DNA from: Bacteroidetes bacterium ADurb.Bin037
Lineage (GTDB): Bacteria > Bacteroidota > Bacteroidia > Bacteroidales > UBA932
Direction of reading: 5' to 3'
Length of the DNA: 64,000 nt
Assembly: GCA_002071175.1 (NCBI GenBank)
Contig: MWER01000008.1
Coordinates: 1 to 64,000, forward strand
Within the stretch, counting starts at the first letter, position 1, and each line of letters begins with the position of its first letter. Shown piece after piece: positions 30,299 to 39,022 of this stretch. The translations under genes were made by a program, and so were the position numbers. The notes under the pieces were generated by a model, which saw only the letters and a program-made list of their open reading frames with translations, made no database searches and was not told the origin of the DNA.

Positions 30299-31579
30299 TT
30301 ACCAGGCGTACAATGGTAACCCGCCCATGAGTTCTTTCACTCTTTTCTTAACACGCTCGATAACAGATTGATCGTCAATGTTACTTAAAACCTCATCTAT
30401 CAGCCCCACAATGGTTTCCATATCATGTTCCTTCAGTCCGCGTGTGGTCACGGCAGGCGAACCTACCCGTATACCCGAAGTTGAGAACGGCGAACGGGAA
30501 TCGTACGGCACCATGTTCTTGTTTACAGTAATATCTGCCTTCACAAGGGTGTTCTCGGCTTCTTTCCCCGTCAGGTCGGGGAATTTTGAGCGAAGGTCTA
30601 TCAGCAGTAAATGGTTGTCCGTTCCTCCGGACACGACGGTATAGTTACGTCTGTCGAAGGCAGCTCCCATGGCCAGGGCATTTTTCTGTACCTGTTTCTG
30701 ATAGTCTTTAAATTCAGGTTGCAAAGCTTCAAAAAACGCTACCGCTTTCCCTGCTATGACATGTTCCAGGGGTCCTCCCTGAACTCCCGGAAAGACGCTT
30801 GAATTGATCATAGCAGACATTTTCCTGATCTTTCCCTTAGGTGTCTTGATCCCCCAGGGATTATCAAAGTCCTTTCCTATCAAGATAATGCCTCCCCTCG
30901 GTCCCCTAAGCGTTTTATGTGTTGTCGAAGTTACTATATGTGCATATTTCAGGGGGTTCTCCAACAGGCCTGCAGCTATCAGACCGGCAGGATGGGCCAT
31001 GTCTACCATAAAGATGGCACCCACCTTGTCGGCAATTTCGCGCATCCTCCGGTAATCCCATTCCCTGGAATACGCCGAACCTCCTCCTATGAGCATTTTT
31101 GGACGGTGTTCCAATGCCAGGCGCTCCATCTGATCGTAATCTATCAATCCCGTTTCAGGATCCAACTGGTAAGCGACCGGACGGTAAAGGATCCCTGAAA
31201 AATTAACCGGCGAACCATGGGTCAGGTGTCCTCCGTGAGACAGGTCAAGTCCCATAAAGGTGTCCCCCGGTTGCAGGCAGGAAAGAAAAACAGCCATGTT
31301 GGCTTGTGCTCCCGAATGAGGTTGCACATTAGCGTATTCTGCCTGGAATAATTCACAGATCCTGTCTATACAAAGCTGTTCGGATTTATCTACTACCTCA
31401 CAACCACCGTAGTATCTGGCTCCGGGATATCCTTCTGCATATTTGTTGGTCAAAACGGATCCCATCGCTTTCAACACCTGCGGACTGACAAAGTTTTCAG
31501 AAGCTATCAATTCAATTCCGTTTAACTGACGGTTTTCCTCCTTCCTGATCAGATCAAAAAGTGCAATATCCTGTTTCAT
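30299..31579 (-). CDS. glyA: Serine hydroxymethyltransferase
   Basis: Interconverts serine and glycine with tetrahydrofolate, supplying one-carbon units for metF/metH, fmt and purine synthesis. 426 residues, with the PLP lysine K222 in [14 protein letters not shown] and the folate/PLP segments PHSGAQAN and DMAHPAGL. A start at 31579 (MKQDIALF) is chosen over an upstream in-frame ATG because it aligns with the family and follows a -7-like box by 19 nt. The gene lies just beyond the terminator of the rpsF operon. Confidence 0.96.
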   Translation of the reverse strand: MKQDIALFDLIRKEENRQLNGIELIASENFVSPQVLKAMGSVLTNKYAEGYPGARYYGGCEVVDKSEQLCIDRICELFQAEYANVQPHSGAQANMAVFLSCLQPGDTFMGLDLSHGGHLTHGSPVNFSGILYRPVAYQLDPETGLIDYDQMERLALEHRPKMLIGGGSAYSREWDYRRMREIADKVGAIFMVDMAHPAGLIAAGLLENPLKYAHIVTSTTHKTLRGPRGGIILIGKDFDNPWGIKTPKGKIRKMSAMINSSVFPGVQGGPLEHVIAGKAVAFFEALQPEFKDYQKQVQKNALAMGAAFDRRNYTVVSGGTDNHLLLIDLRSKFPDLTGKEAENTLVKADITVNKNMVPYDSRSPFSTSGIRVGSPAVTTRGLKEHDMETIVGLIDEVLSNIDDQSVIERVKKRVKELMGGLPLYAW

Positions 31580-31598
31580 ATTAAAAATGTTAATGTCG

Positions 31599-31606
31599 TA
31601 AAGATA
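31599..31606 (-). promoter_or_regulatory. -7-like box TATCTTTA before glyA
   Basis: Seven of eight positions match; 19 nt before the glyA ATG. It begins one base after the U-tract of the preceding terminator, so terminator and promoter are back to back. Confidence 0.45.
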
Positions 31607-31610
31607 CAAA

Positions 31611-31632
31611 AAACCCGGGAAATCCCGGGTTT
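31611..31632 (-). terminator. Rho-independent terminator of rpsF-rpsR-rplI
   Basis: A perfect inverted repeat (arms AAACCCGGGA and TCCCGGGTTT, 2-nt spacer) followed on the minus strand by six Us. It lies 19 nt after the rplI stop and before the glyA promoter, so it ends the ribosomal-protein operon. Confidence 0.85.
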
Positions 31633-31651
31633 CTTCAACTCTTGATTCAAA

Positions 31652-32104
31652 TTATTCCTCACCCGTTACTTCTACTTTTACAGTAGCGGTAATATCGCGG
31701 TATATTTTTACGACTGCATCATGCAGTCCGACTTCTTTAATGACTTCCCCTTCAGTAAAGGTAATGTTACGCCTGTCCACTTCAAGTCCCTGTGCAGCAA
31801 GTGCTTCGGCAACCTGAATATTGTTGACCGAACCGAATACCTTGCCGTTGCTGCTCACTTTGGTAACGATCTTCACCTGACATGCTTCCAGCTTGACGGC
31901 AAGAGCCTGCGCATCTTCGCGGATCTTCGCCTCTTTATGGGAACGCTGGCGCATATTCTCCTGATGCATTTTAAGTGCCGATGGAGTGGCCATAATGGCC
32001 ATTCCCCTAGGGATAAGATAATTGGTGGCATATCCATTACGGACCTTTACAACATCATCCTTAAGCCCCAGATTGGTAACATCTTGTTTCAAAATGACTT
32101 CCAT
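31652..32104 (-). CDS. rplI: Ribosomal protein bL9
   Basis: 50S subunit protein L9, 150 residues. It has the N-terminal domain (MEVILKQDV, GxKxDVVKVRNGYATNYL-type segment) and a long connecting helix before the C-terminal domain. It is the third gene of the rpsF-rpsR-rplI operon. An AAGGAGG Shine-Dalgarno site, overlapping the rpsR stop, precedes the start by 9 nt, which is exceptional in this window. Confidence 0.97.
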   Translation of the reverse strand: MEVILKQDVTNLGLKDDVVKVRNGYATNYLIPRGMAIMATPSALKMHQENMRQRSHKEAKIREDAQALAVKLEACQVKIVTKVSSNGKVFGSVNNIQVAEALAAQGLEVDRRNITFTEGEVIKEVGLHDAVVKIYRDITATVKVEVTGEE

Positions 32105-32113
32105 AACCTATTT

Positions 32114-32120
32114 CCTCCTT
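32114..32120 (-). promoter_or_regulatory. Strong Shine-Dalgarno (AAGGAGG) of rplI
   Basis: A full anti-SD complement, 9 nt before the rplI ATG. Most other genes here have none. Confidence 0.7.
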
Positions 32121-32385
32121 ATTTAAGTAAATCGGTAACATAGGGCAGTAAAGCCAAATGCCTGGCACGTTTTACAGCTTGGGCAACCTTACGCTGGAAT
32201 TTCAAAGAAGTGCCGGTCAGCCTGCGCGGCAGGATCTTACCCTGTTCATTGAGAAAACGTTTCAGAAATTCGGGATCTTTATAGTCTATATATTTGATCC
32301 CCGCTTTTTTGAAACGGCAATATTTTTTCTTTTTAACCTCGACTGTAGGAGGGTTTAAAAAACGAATTTCACTGCTAGTTGCCAT
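32119..32385 (-). CDS. rpsR: Ribosomal protein bS18
   Basis: 30S subunit protein S18, 88 residues, with the typical [16 protein letters not shown] segment and the basic C-terminal half ([11 protein letters not shown]). It pairs with bS6 on the platform. In Bacteroidota ribosomes bS18, bS6 and bS21 are reported to sequester the anti-Shine-Dalgarno tail; strikingly, this gene itself has a strong SD site, built from the last codons of rpsF. Confidence 0.97.
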   Translation of the reverse strand: MATSSEIRFLNPPTVEVKKKKYCRFKKAGIKYIDYKDPEFLKRFLNEQGKILPRRLTGTSLKFQRKVAQAVKRARHLALLPYVTDLLK

Positions 32386-32388
32386 ATT

Positions 32389-32826
32389 CTAGTCCTCCTC
32401 TTCCATTTCAATGTCAATATCAATATCTTCATCCAAAACAGGCACCTTGGGTTTGGGAGCTGATCTTTCTTCCTTTACCGGAATGGGAGCATCTTCCTTA
32501 GCCGGACCGTGTTTTTTTTCTGCGTATGCTACGGCATGTTTATCCATAGCGAAAGTCAGGTACCGGATCACGCGTTCATCCCTGCGATACTGGAGCTCCA
32601 GTTTTTGAATAAATTCAGGGTTCGCTTTAAATCCTATCAAATGATAAAAACCAGTGGTTTTTTTCTGGATGGGGTAAGCCAATTTTTTAAGCCCCCAGTC
32701 CTCTTCGTAAACGATCTCACCTTCATCGGCCAGAATCATGTCACGAAACTTTGCAACCGCTTCCTTCATCTGAATGTCAGATAAAACGGGAGTTAAAATG
32801 AAAACGGTTTCGTACTGTCTCAACAT
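32389..32826 (-). CDS. rpsF: Ribosomal protein bS6 with acidic C-terminal tail
   Basis: 30S subunit protein S6. Residues 1-95 are the usual fold ([25 protein letters not shown]). Residues about 100-145 form a Pro- and then Asp/Glu-rich tail that extends beyond the core. The final codons (Glu-Glu-Asp) read GAGGAGGAC and supply the rpsR Shine-Dalgarno. The gene starts the operon; a TATCTTTG box lies 31 nt upstream, inside a hairpin that probably ends pepD transcription. Confidence 0.96.
   Translation of the reverse strand: MLRQYETVFILTPVLSDIQMKEAVAKFRDMILADEGEIVYEEDWGLKKLAYPIQKKTTGFYHLIGFKANPEFIQKLELQYRRDERVIRYLTFAMDKHAVAYAEKKHGPAKEDAPIPVKEERSAPKPKVPVLDEDIDIDIEMEEED
32394..32400 (-). promoter_or_regulatory. 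Strong Shine-Dalgarno (GAGGAGG) of rpsR
   Basis: Lies within the last Glu codons of rpsF and 8 nt before the rpsR ATG. The acidic protein tail and the ribosome-binding site share the same bases. Confidence 0.65.
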
Positions 32827-32851
32827 AGTGATTAGTTATTAAAAATATAAA

Positions 32852-32882
32852 GGGCTGCAAAGATAGGAAATTCCTGCAGCCC
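32852..32882 (-). terminator. Hairpin after pepD, overlapping rpsF promoter
   Basis: Arms GGGCTGCA and TGCAGCCC (8 bp, 15-nt loop that can pair further inside) followed on the minus strand by TTTATATTTTT. It lies 35 nt after the pepD stop. The downstream arm contains the rpsF -7 box, so one element may both end pepD and start rpsF. Confidence 0.6.
32858..32865 (-). promoter_or_regulatory. -7 box TATCTTTG before rpsF
   Basis: A perfect match, followed by CAGCCC as in the leftward box at 98-105. It predicts a leader of about 25 nt. Confidence 0.55.
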
Positions 32883-32917
32883 GGCAAATTTTTTTATTCT
32901 CTATTTTTTCGATGACG

Positions 32918-34372
32918 CTATTTTAAGGGAGCATTCTTTAAGGTTTCCACCAACAGATCCCAGAATTTCTGAACAGTAGGTATCAGGCAGCGTTCATCGG
33001 GAGAATGAGGCGAACGTATGGTAGGTCCGAATGAGATCATATCCCAGTGGGGGTAGGCACCTCCCAGAATACCACATTCCAACCCTGCGTGGATGGCTTT
33101 CACCACAGCTTCCCGGCCATACATCTTTTTGTAGGTATCCAGCATTACTTTCAGGATGGGGGAATCCATATTCGGTTTCCATCCGGGATAAGTTCCTGAA
33201 AAACTGACTTTTGCTCCTATATTGGCAAAACAACAAGCGAGAGCTGTACCCATATCGTTCTTGGCCGTATCCACCAAACTGCGGATCATGCAATGAACAG
33301 CTACGTTTCCGTCCTTTACCCTGAAAATTGCCAGGTTGGAAGATGTTTCCACCAGGCCCGGCATTGATGTGCTCATTGCCCATACTCCGTTGGGAGCAGC
33401 ATATACCGCCCGGATTACTTTAAGAGCAATGTCTTCCGGAATAATCTCCGAAGGAACGGCACAAGGGGTGATAGTTACCTCAAGTCCGGGATCGACCAGT
33501 TTTAATTCTGCACCAATAATCCCTGCTATTTCTTTTGTCTGGCTGATAACACTATCTTTCTTGTCCGGTGCGAAACATATAACGGCATCTGCTTCCCGCG
33601 GGATGGCATTGCGCAAATCACCTCCTTCCACAGATGAGATACGGATGTCACAATGCTCCATGAGCCTGTATAAAATACGGACCATTATCTTATTTGCGTT
33701 ACCACGCCCAAGAATGATATCCATACCCGAATGGCCTCCCTTGAGCCCCGTAACGTTTATGCAGGCTCCTTCCCAACCTGCCGGGACCGGCTGGGGTTTG
33801 TAATTCATTTCGAATGAACCGTCCTCACCTCCTGCACATCCTACATATAATTCTCCTTCATCTTCAGAATCGAGATTCAGCAGAATGTCGCCTTTCAGAA
33901 TCCCCGGTTTCAGACCCCTGGCTCCCGTCATCCCGGTTTCTTCGTCTGTAGTTATCAGAACTTCTACAAGACCATGCTTCAGGTCATCGGCTTCAAGAAC
34001 CGCCATGGCAGCCGCCACACCCATTCCATTGTCCGCCCCAAGCGTAGTCCCGGTCGCATATACCCACTCTCCTTCAATCCTGGGAATGATAGGGTCCTTT
34101 TCAAAATCGTGCTGTGTTGCACTGTTCTTCTGCGGGACCATATCCATGTGGGCCTGCAGGATGATCCCTTTGCGGTTTTCCATTCCGGGAGTTGCCTTTT
34201 TGCGTATGATGACGTTCCCGACCTCATCTACAATGGTCTCCAGCCCCAGGTTTCTTCCGAATTCGGCAAGAAAAGCCCTGACCTTCTCTTCTTTTTCAGA
34301 AGGACGGGGAATCCTTGTCAATGAATAAAAATGTTTCCATACTCTTTGGGGTTTGAGATTGCTAATGTCCAT
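32918..34372 (-). CDS. pepD: Aminoacyl-histidine dipeptidase (peptidase D)
   Basis: A cytosolic M20-family dinuclear zinc dipeptidase that cleaves Xaa-His and other dipeptides. 484 residues; H75 and D77 in QAHMDMVPQ, the LGADNGMGV aspartate near 117 and the TTDEETGM glutamates near 146 form the active site. No signal peptide. With PepT and the OPT/POT importers it forms a peptide-use set. It follows DUF4831 by 16 nt. Confidence 0.93.
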   Translation of the reverse strand: MDISNLKPQRVWKHFYSLTRIPRPSEKEEKVRAFLAEFGRNLGLETIVDEVGNVIIRKKATPGMENRKGIILQAHMDMVPQKNSATQHDFEKDPIIPRIEGEWVYATGTTLGADNGMGVAAAMAVLEADDLKHGLVEVLITTDEETGMTGARGLKPGILKGDILLNLDSEDEGELYVGCAGGEDGSFEMNYKPQPVPAGWEGACINVTGLKGGHSGMDIILGRGNANKIMVRILYRLMEHCDIRISSVEGGDLRNAIPREADAVICFAPDKKDSVISQTKEIAGIIGAELKLVDPGLEVTITPCAVPSEIIPEDIALKVIRAVYAAPNGVWAMSTSMPGLVETSSNLAIFRVKDGNVAVHCMIRSLVDTAKNDMGTALACCFANIGAKVSFSGTYPGWKPNMDSPILKVMLDTYKKMYGREAVVKAIHAGLECGILGGAYPHWDMISFGPTIRSPHSPDERCLIPTVQKFWDLLVETLKNAPLK

Positions 34373-34388
34373 AAATGTATCTTTTAAT

Positions 34389-35438
34389 TTAGTTAATGAT
34401 AAAATTCAAAACGGGTCCCTTCTGATATACCGGAATACGGGCCTGCAGCAGTTCTTTCTGACCATCTACCAGACGTACCATATGGATCACCGGCTGCCTG
34501 TAATATAAACGTGTTCCGGAACGCACGCGCCCCTCATCAGTCCGGATCTGCGGTATGGTTTCCTGCGTTTCGGTTTCCATTTCAAGTACTATGGGCCTTC
34601 CGCCCACATTGCTTGCCGGCAGTAATCCTTCAGTATCCGAAAACCTGAAGGCAATGTACCGGGTCTTTTCACTATCGGGAAGTACATCGGTGGAAAGATG
34701 CGTTTTACCGGTGATCGTTTCACCCAGGAACAACCTCATATATTCTTTTTCCATCCTTCTCATTTCGTCAACGGCAGCTCCCATCGCTTCTCCACTGTAC
34801 AAGGCATCGGTATCCCCTGTGATAATGGCATAACGCATATTGCGTAACTCGAAAATCCTGCGCGCAGCTTCCGCAGCTCTTTGTTCCAATGTTTTTTCCA
34901 CCAATTGTGTTTGCTGTACCGGAATAGCAGAAACTTCGCTTCCCTGCACCTGTGACCGGTATAAAGTAGTCCTCTCTTCTTTCAGGTTCTCAATGATCCC
35001 TGCATCGGTCACATCCCCTGATCCGTCAGGAGACGGGAATCTCCATTTACTTTCCATAGCAGTGTAAGTATCCGAAAGCAGTACCAGTCCCTGGGACGTC
35101 AATTGCAGGAACCAGGGTTCCGCATTACCCTGTGTAAGGTTTACCACATACAGCTGATGTGGATCCGCTTCCAGCATAGGGGTCATTTCAATGCGTGACA
35201 TCTCGTAAGTGGTCGTTTTGGTCTGACCGACATCAATACCCAGGAATTTCCTGGCAAAACGTGCATAGGGACCGGGATTGAAACTGGTGTATTGTGCTTC
35301 GGCTACTATACGCACACACGTACGGGGAAGACTGTATACAACAGCCCCCTGGGGGATCTGCTGCACTGTCGATATGGGTTGTCCCTGGATGGGAACCCAC
35401 AGACTTATGGTCAATAGTAGAATGATTAATTTTTTCAT
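34389..35438 (-). CDS. DUF4831 family exported protein
   Basis: A 349-residue protein with a signal peptide ending near residue 19 (IQGQ), no lipobox. It matches the Bacteroidota DUF4831 family by the early IPQGAVVYSLP and ARKFLGI segments. Function unknown. It lies 29 nt after the acyltransferase gene and 16 nt before pepD on the same strand, so probably in one transcript. Confidence 0.75.
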   Translation of the reverse strand: MKKLIILLLTISLWVPIQGQPISTVQQIPQGAVVYSLPRTCVRIVAEAQYTSFNPGPYARFARKFLGIDVGQTKTTTYEMSRIEMTPMLEADPHQLYVVNLTQGNAEPWFLQLTSQGLVLLSDTYTAMESKWRFPSPDGSGDVTDAGIIENLKEERTTLYRSQVQGSEVSAIPVQQTQLVEKTLEQRAAEAARRIFELRNMRYAIITGDTDALYSGEAMGAAVDEMRRMEKEYMRLFLGETITGKTHLSTDVLPDSEKTRYIAFRFSDTEGLLPASNVGGRPIVLEMETETQETIPQIRTDEGRVRSGTRLYYRQPVIHMVRLVDGQKELLQARIPVYQKGPVLNFIIN

Positions 35439-35467
35439 ATCTGTTCATTTGTGTTTTCAAGCAAATA

Positions 35468-36382
35468 TCAAGCCTTATTGCACGGGGTGCGTTTCCAGCG
35501 CTTATGGCTCCATAACCAGTGTGGCGAATCGCTACGGATATCCTGCTCAAGCAACCGGGCAAACTGTCGTGTCACGACACCTTCCTCCTCCGCAGCGGCA
35601 TTGTCACTGATCAGGGTAAAATGCATACCATACCGTCCCTTCCCCGCCTGACGGATTACCCCGTAAACAACTGCAAAACCGAATTTCCGCGCCAATACCT
35701 CAGGCCCTTCTATCATCAATGTGGGTTGTTCAAGAAAACGAACTGCAATACTTTTCCCAATAGGTCCCGGACACTGGTCCGAGATCATGAAATAGATCCC
35801 GGGGATATCCTGGTGTTTTGCCATATATCTGGCCACGTTTCTGCTCTCGATGAGATGACAATACGGATATCTTTTGCGGAATGAATACATCAATTTATCA
35901 AACAAAAGGGAATTGATCCGTTGATAAATTACGTGCACCTGCTGCAAGTTATAACCGCATACGTTCTCCTGGAGCGGACAAGAGAAGACCCTTAAAAACT
36001 CCCAGTTACCCATATGTGAGAGCATGACCACAACGCTTTTCCCCTGTTTTTTAAGCGATTCCAGCACATGACAATCTTTCAGGGAAAACCGTTTCATAAC
36101 GCTTTTCTGTGAAGCGGTAGAAAGCCAGATTGTTTCGGCAACCACCCGGCCAAGGTATCGATAAAATTCCTTGACGATCTGTTGTATCTCACTATATGAC
36201 CTTTCCGGGAAAGATCTGGCCAGGTTGGCGATCACCACAGTTCTGCGGTAACCGGCTATCTTCATGGGCAATACAACCAAAACACGGGAAAGACCATAGA
36301 GTACAGGCAACGGCAAAAGACTCACCAGGCAGATCAGTGCATAAATGACAAAAAAAACAATCTGCGAACATATGGCCTTCAT
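35468..36382 (-). CDS. Lysophospholipid/lipid A acyltransferase (LpxL/HtrB family)
   Basis: An inner-membrane acyltransferase that adds a secondary acyl chain to lipid A or a related lipid. One N-terminal membrane segment (about 5-30) and the catalytic HxxxxE pair H123/E128 in SHMGNWE are visible; the downstream DQCPG and RFLEQP segments fit the family. The ATG at 36382 is preferred over the TTG two codons earlier. A perfect TAACTTTG box lies 7 nt upstream. Confidence 0.85.
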   Translation of the reverse strand: MKAICSQIVFFVIYALICLVSLLPLPVLYGLSRVLVVLPMKIAGYRRTVVIANLARSFPERSYSEIQQIVKEFYRYLGRVVAETIWLSTASQKSVMKRFSLKDCHVLESLKKQGKSVVVMLSHMGNWEFLRVFSCPLQENVCGYNLQQVHVIYQRINSLLFDKLMYSFRKRYPYCHLIESRNVARYMAKHQDIPGIYFMISDQCPGPIGKSIAVRFLEQPTLMIEGPEVLARKFGFAVVYGVIRQAGKGRYGMHFTLISDNAAAEEEGVVTRQFARLLEQDIRSDSPHWLWSHKRWKRTPCNKA

Positions 36383-36389
36383 AAGCAAA

Positions 36390-36397
36390 CAAAGTTA
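36390..36397 (-). promoter_or_regulatory. -7 box TAACTTTG before acyltransferase gene
   Basis: A perfect TAnnTTTG match, 7 nt before the ATG at 36382. It lies in the 65-nt divergent spacer with the POT transporter. Confidence 0.5.
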
Positions 36398-36409
36398 TCA
36401 AAATTATCG

Positions 36410-36417
36410 TATTTTTG
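36410..36417 (+). promoter_or_regulatory. -7 box TATTTTTG before POT transporter
   Basis: A perfect match, 30 nt before the ATG at 36448, predicting a leader of about 25 nt. Confidence 0.5.
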
Positions 36418-36447
36418 TCGGGTATAAACCAAAAATAACCAACGACT

Positions 36448-37992
36448 ATGTTCAAAGGACAACCCAAAGGATTGATTGCCGCCGCGCTGGCCAATATGGG
36501 CGAACGCTTCGGTTTTTATACCATGATGGCAATCCTGTCTCTGTTTTTATCGGCAAAATTCGGTTTAAGTGAATTTCATACCGGATTGATTTTTTCCATT
36601 TTTTATGCCCTCATTTATGTTTTGGCATTGGTAGGGGGAATAATTGCCGACAGAACAAAAAATTACAAAGGAACCATTCTTACAGGTATTATCATGATGG
36701 CAGTAGGATATCTGATCATTGGATTTCCCACACCCACACCTGTTCCAAGTCTGCCCCTTTATCTTACCCTGACCTGCTTTGGCCTGTTCACCATTGCTTT
36801 CGGAAACGGCCTTTTCAAAGGGAATCTGCAAGCCGTTGTAGGACAGATGTATGATAATTCCGAGTATGCTGGAAAACGTGACACGGGATTTCAGATCTTT
36901 TATATGTTCATCAATGTTGGAGCCGTTTTTGCCCCTTTCTTTGCCATTGCCGTACGCAACTGGTGGCTGCAATCACACAACCTGGTGTACAATGCCGAAT
37001 TGCCCGCACTATGTCATCAATTCCGTGCAGGCGAAATGACCAGTGAGGCTTTGGAAAAATTCTCCCTGGCCGCAGCTGAAGCCAGTCAGGGTGCTATTAC
37101 GGATCTGTCAGCATTCGCCGACAGGTACCTGGACGTATTCAACACCGGGTTCCATTATGCTTTCTTCGTGGCTATCGTGGCTATGGTCATTTCCCTGGTG
37201 ATCTTCCTGGCCACTAAGAAAAGACTGCCCGATGTAAATGTAAAAAAGAAAGATACTGTAACAAAAGAAGATCCCGCCCCTGCCGTTACCAAAATGGAAG
37301 TTGCCGAGGTAAAACGCCGTCTTCTCGCTTTGTTTGCTGTATTCGGTGTAGTGATCTTTTTCTGGTTCTCTTTCCACCAAAACGGTCTGTCGCTGACATT
37401 CTTTGCCAGGGACTACACCGACCTTAGCATGATTGATATCAACCTTGGGTTCACCCGGATTGTCGGGGCGGAGATATTCCAGTCCGTCAATCCTTTATTT
37501 GTAGTATTACTTACCCTTGTGATCGTACCGTTTTTCTCCTGGCTGAACAAAAAGGGGATGGAGCCCTCTACACCTAAAAAGATTGCAATCGGTATGGGAA
37601 TTGCCGCTGCTGCCTTCATGATCATGACGATTGCCTCTTTGGACCTGCCTCCTTTTAGTGCAGTCAAAGCTGCAGGAGGACTGGAACAATCCGCTAAAGT
37701 CGGACCATTTGTCCTTATATCGACATATTTTGTTTTGACCGTTGCTGAATTGTTCATTAGCCCGCTCGGACTTTCGTTCGTATCGAAAGTCGCCCCACCG
37801 CATATGCAGGGATTGATGCAGGGAGGCTGGCTGAGCGCTACTGCCATCGGGAACCAGCTGCTCTTTATCGGCGGTCTGCTGTATGCCAGTATTCCTTTAT
37901 GGGCCACATGGACAGTATTTGTTGTAGTTTGTCTGATCTCCATGATCACTATGCTGTCTATGGTCAAATGGCTGGAAAAGGTAGCAACATAG
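36448..37992 (+). CDS. POT family proton-dependent peptide transporter
   Basis: Imports di- and tripeptides with protons. 514 residues, 12 or more membrane helices. The PTR2 signatures are visible: the N-terminal GLIAAALANMGERFGFY (E-R-F-Y motif) and FGNGLFKGN in the fourth helix. In other POT proteins the usual residue is Pro after Lys (FKPN); here it is Gly. A soluble, charged loop sits near residues 260-285. The EamA gene starts 25 nt before the stop. Confidence 0.93.
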   Translation: MFKGQPKGLIAAALANMGERFGFYTMMAILSLFLSAKFGLSEFHTGLIFSIFYALIYVLALVGGIIADRTKNYKGTILTGIIMMAVGYLIIGFPTPTPVPSLPLYLTLTCFGLFTIAFGNGLFKGNLQAVVGQMYDNSEYAGKRDTGFQIFYMFINVGAVFAPFFAIAVRNWWLQSHNLVYNAELPALCHQFRAGEMTSEALEKFSLAAAEASQGAITDLSAFADRYLDVFNTGFHYAFFVAIVAMVISLVIFLATKKRLPDVNVKKKDTVTKEDPAPAVTKMEVAEVKRRLLALFAVFGVVIFFWFSFHQNGLSLTFFARDYTDLSMIDINLGFTRIVGAEIFQSVNPLFVVLLTLVIVPFFSWLNKKGMEPSTPKKIAIGMGIAAAAFMIMTIASLDLPPFSAVKAAGGLEQSAKVGPFVLISTYFVLTVAELFISPLGLSFVSKVAPPHMQGLMQGGWLSATAIGNQLLFIGGLLYASIPLWATWTVFVVVCLISMITMLSMVKWLEKVAT

Positions 37993-38921
37993 CAGGGAGA
38001 CTCCGCAAGTCGGCTGTTTTTTATGCCGCTATTGCCATAGCATGCTGGTCTACCGTAGCCACTGCTTTTAAATGGGCGCTTGCGGACCTTTCTCCCGCTC
38101 TTATGCTCCTGATCGCAACGACATCTGCTATCGCCACGTTATTTCTGCTGCTGTACGCAGGAAGAAAACGTGGCGATTTTCTTTCCGTTCCATGGCAAGC
38201 CTGGAAAAGGGCCGCTTTCCTGGGATTCGTAAATCCTTTCCTGTATTATCTCATACTTTTTAAAGCATACAGCCTGCTCCCCGCACAAGTTGCGCAGGCT
38301 CTGAACATGATATGGCCCCTGATCCTGGTGCTTCTATCCATTCCCATCCTGGGTCAAAAAATCGGCTGGATGGGGATCCTGGCCATGGTTATCAGCTTTA
38401 CCGGGGCCCTTTTTATTGCTTTGCAGGGAGATCCGCTCTCATTGTTCCGCGGAGAAGTGAGTATTAAAAACCCCTGGGGAGTAGCCCTTGCTATGGGCAG
38501 TGCTATCCTTTGGGCCATATATTTTCTGCTCAATATGAAAAACAAGCTCCCCGACGACATATCTCTTTTTCTGAACTTTCTTTTTGCCTGGCTTTACATA
38601 TCCTTGTTTATACTGTTCGGCAACTTGTTCAGGGAACACGGTGGCGGCCGTACCCTACACGATATTTCCCTCAAAAGCGTTTTGTCAGCGATCTATATCG
38701 GCATTTTTGAGATGGCCGTTCCTTTCATAATATGGCTTAAAGCGCTTAGACTGGCCAAGAATACGGCAGTTGTGAGCTCCTTGATCTACATCTTCCCGTT
38801 TATATCGCTCATACTGATACATTATATACTGGGAGAACCTATTTTCCCCTCCACGGTAACGGGACTGATATTGATCATCGGAGGCGTTCTCCTGTCCCGG
38901 GTACCTGTCCGGGAAACATGA
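37968..38921 (+). CDS. EamA/DMT family transporter
   Basis: A drug/metabolite-superfamily permease of about 317 residues with ten hydrophobic helices in two EamA repeats (AIACWSTVATAFKWAL at the start; GGVLLSRVP at the end). The substrate cannot be told; members export amino acids or other metabolites. The ATG at 37968 is chosen since the first helix starts soon after; it overlaps the POT gene by 25 nt. An upstream in-frame ATG at 37899 would add unrelated residues. Confidence 0.85.
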   Translation: MAGKGSNIAGRLRKSAVFYAAIAIACWSTVATAFKWALADLSPALMLLIATTSAIATLFLLLYAGRKRGDFLSVPWQAWKRAAFLGFVNPFLYYLILFKAYSLLPAQVAQALNMIWPLILVLLSIPILGQKIGWMGILAMVISFTGALFIALQGDPLSLFRGEVSIKNPWGVALAMGSAILWAIYFLLNMKNKLPDDISLFLNFLFAWLYISLFILFGNLFREHGGGRTLHDISLKSVLSAIYIGIFEMAVPFIIWLKALRLAKNTAVVSSLIYIFPFISLILIHYILGEPIFPSTVTGLILIIGGVLLSRVPVRET

Positions 38922-39010
38922 TAGAAAACATTTCTTTTAGTCGTTCCGCAGCCTAAGTTGGGGCACATTCTCTTTTTTGTTTTCTTCATATGCAGTTTAT
39001 AAAAAACCCT

Positions 39011-39018
39011 TACATTTG
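39011..39018 (+). promoter_or_regulatory. -7 box TACATTTG before glycosyltransferase gene
   Basis: A perfect match, 4 nt (TCTT) before the ATG at 39023; the bases between box and start are identical to those before the RNA methyltransferase at 13333. Confidence 0.55.
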
Positions 39019-39022
39019 TCTT

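Noticed and set aside
32827-32857. Possible bS6:bS18-binding autoregulatory RNA in the rpsF leader
   Set aside because: The leader is only about 31 nt and A/U-rich; the required structured stem with its bulge is not visible.
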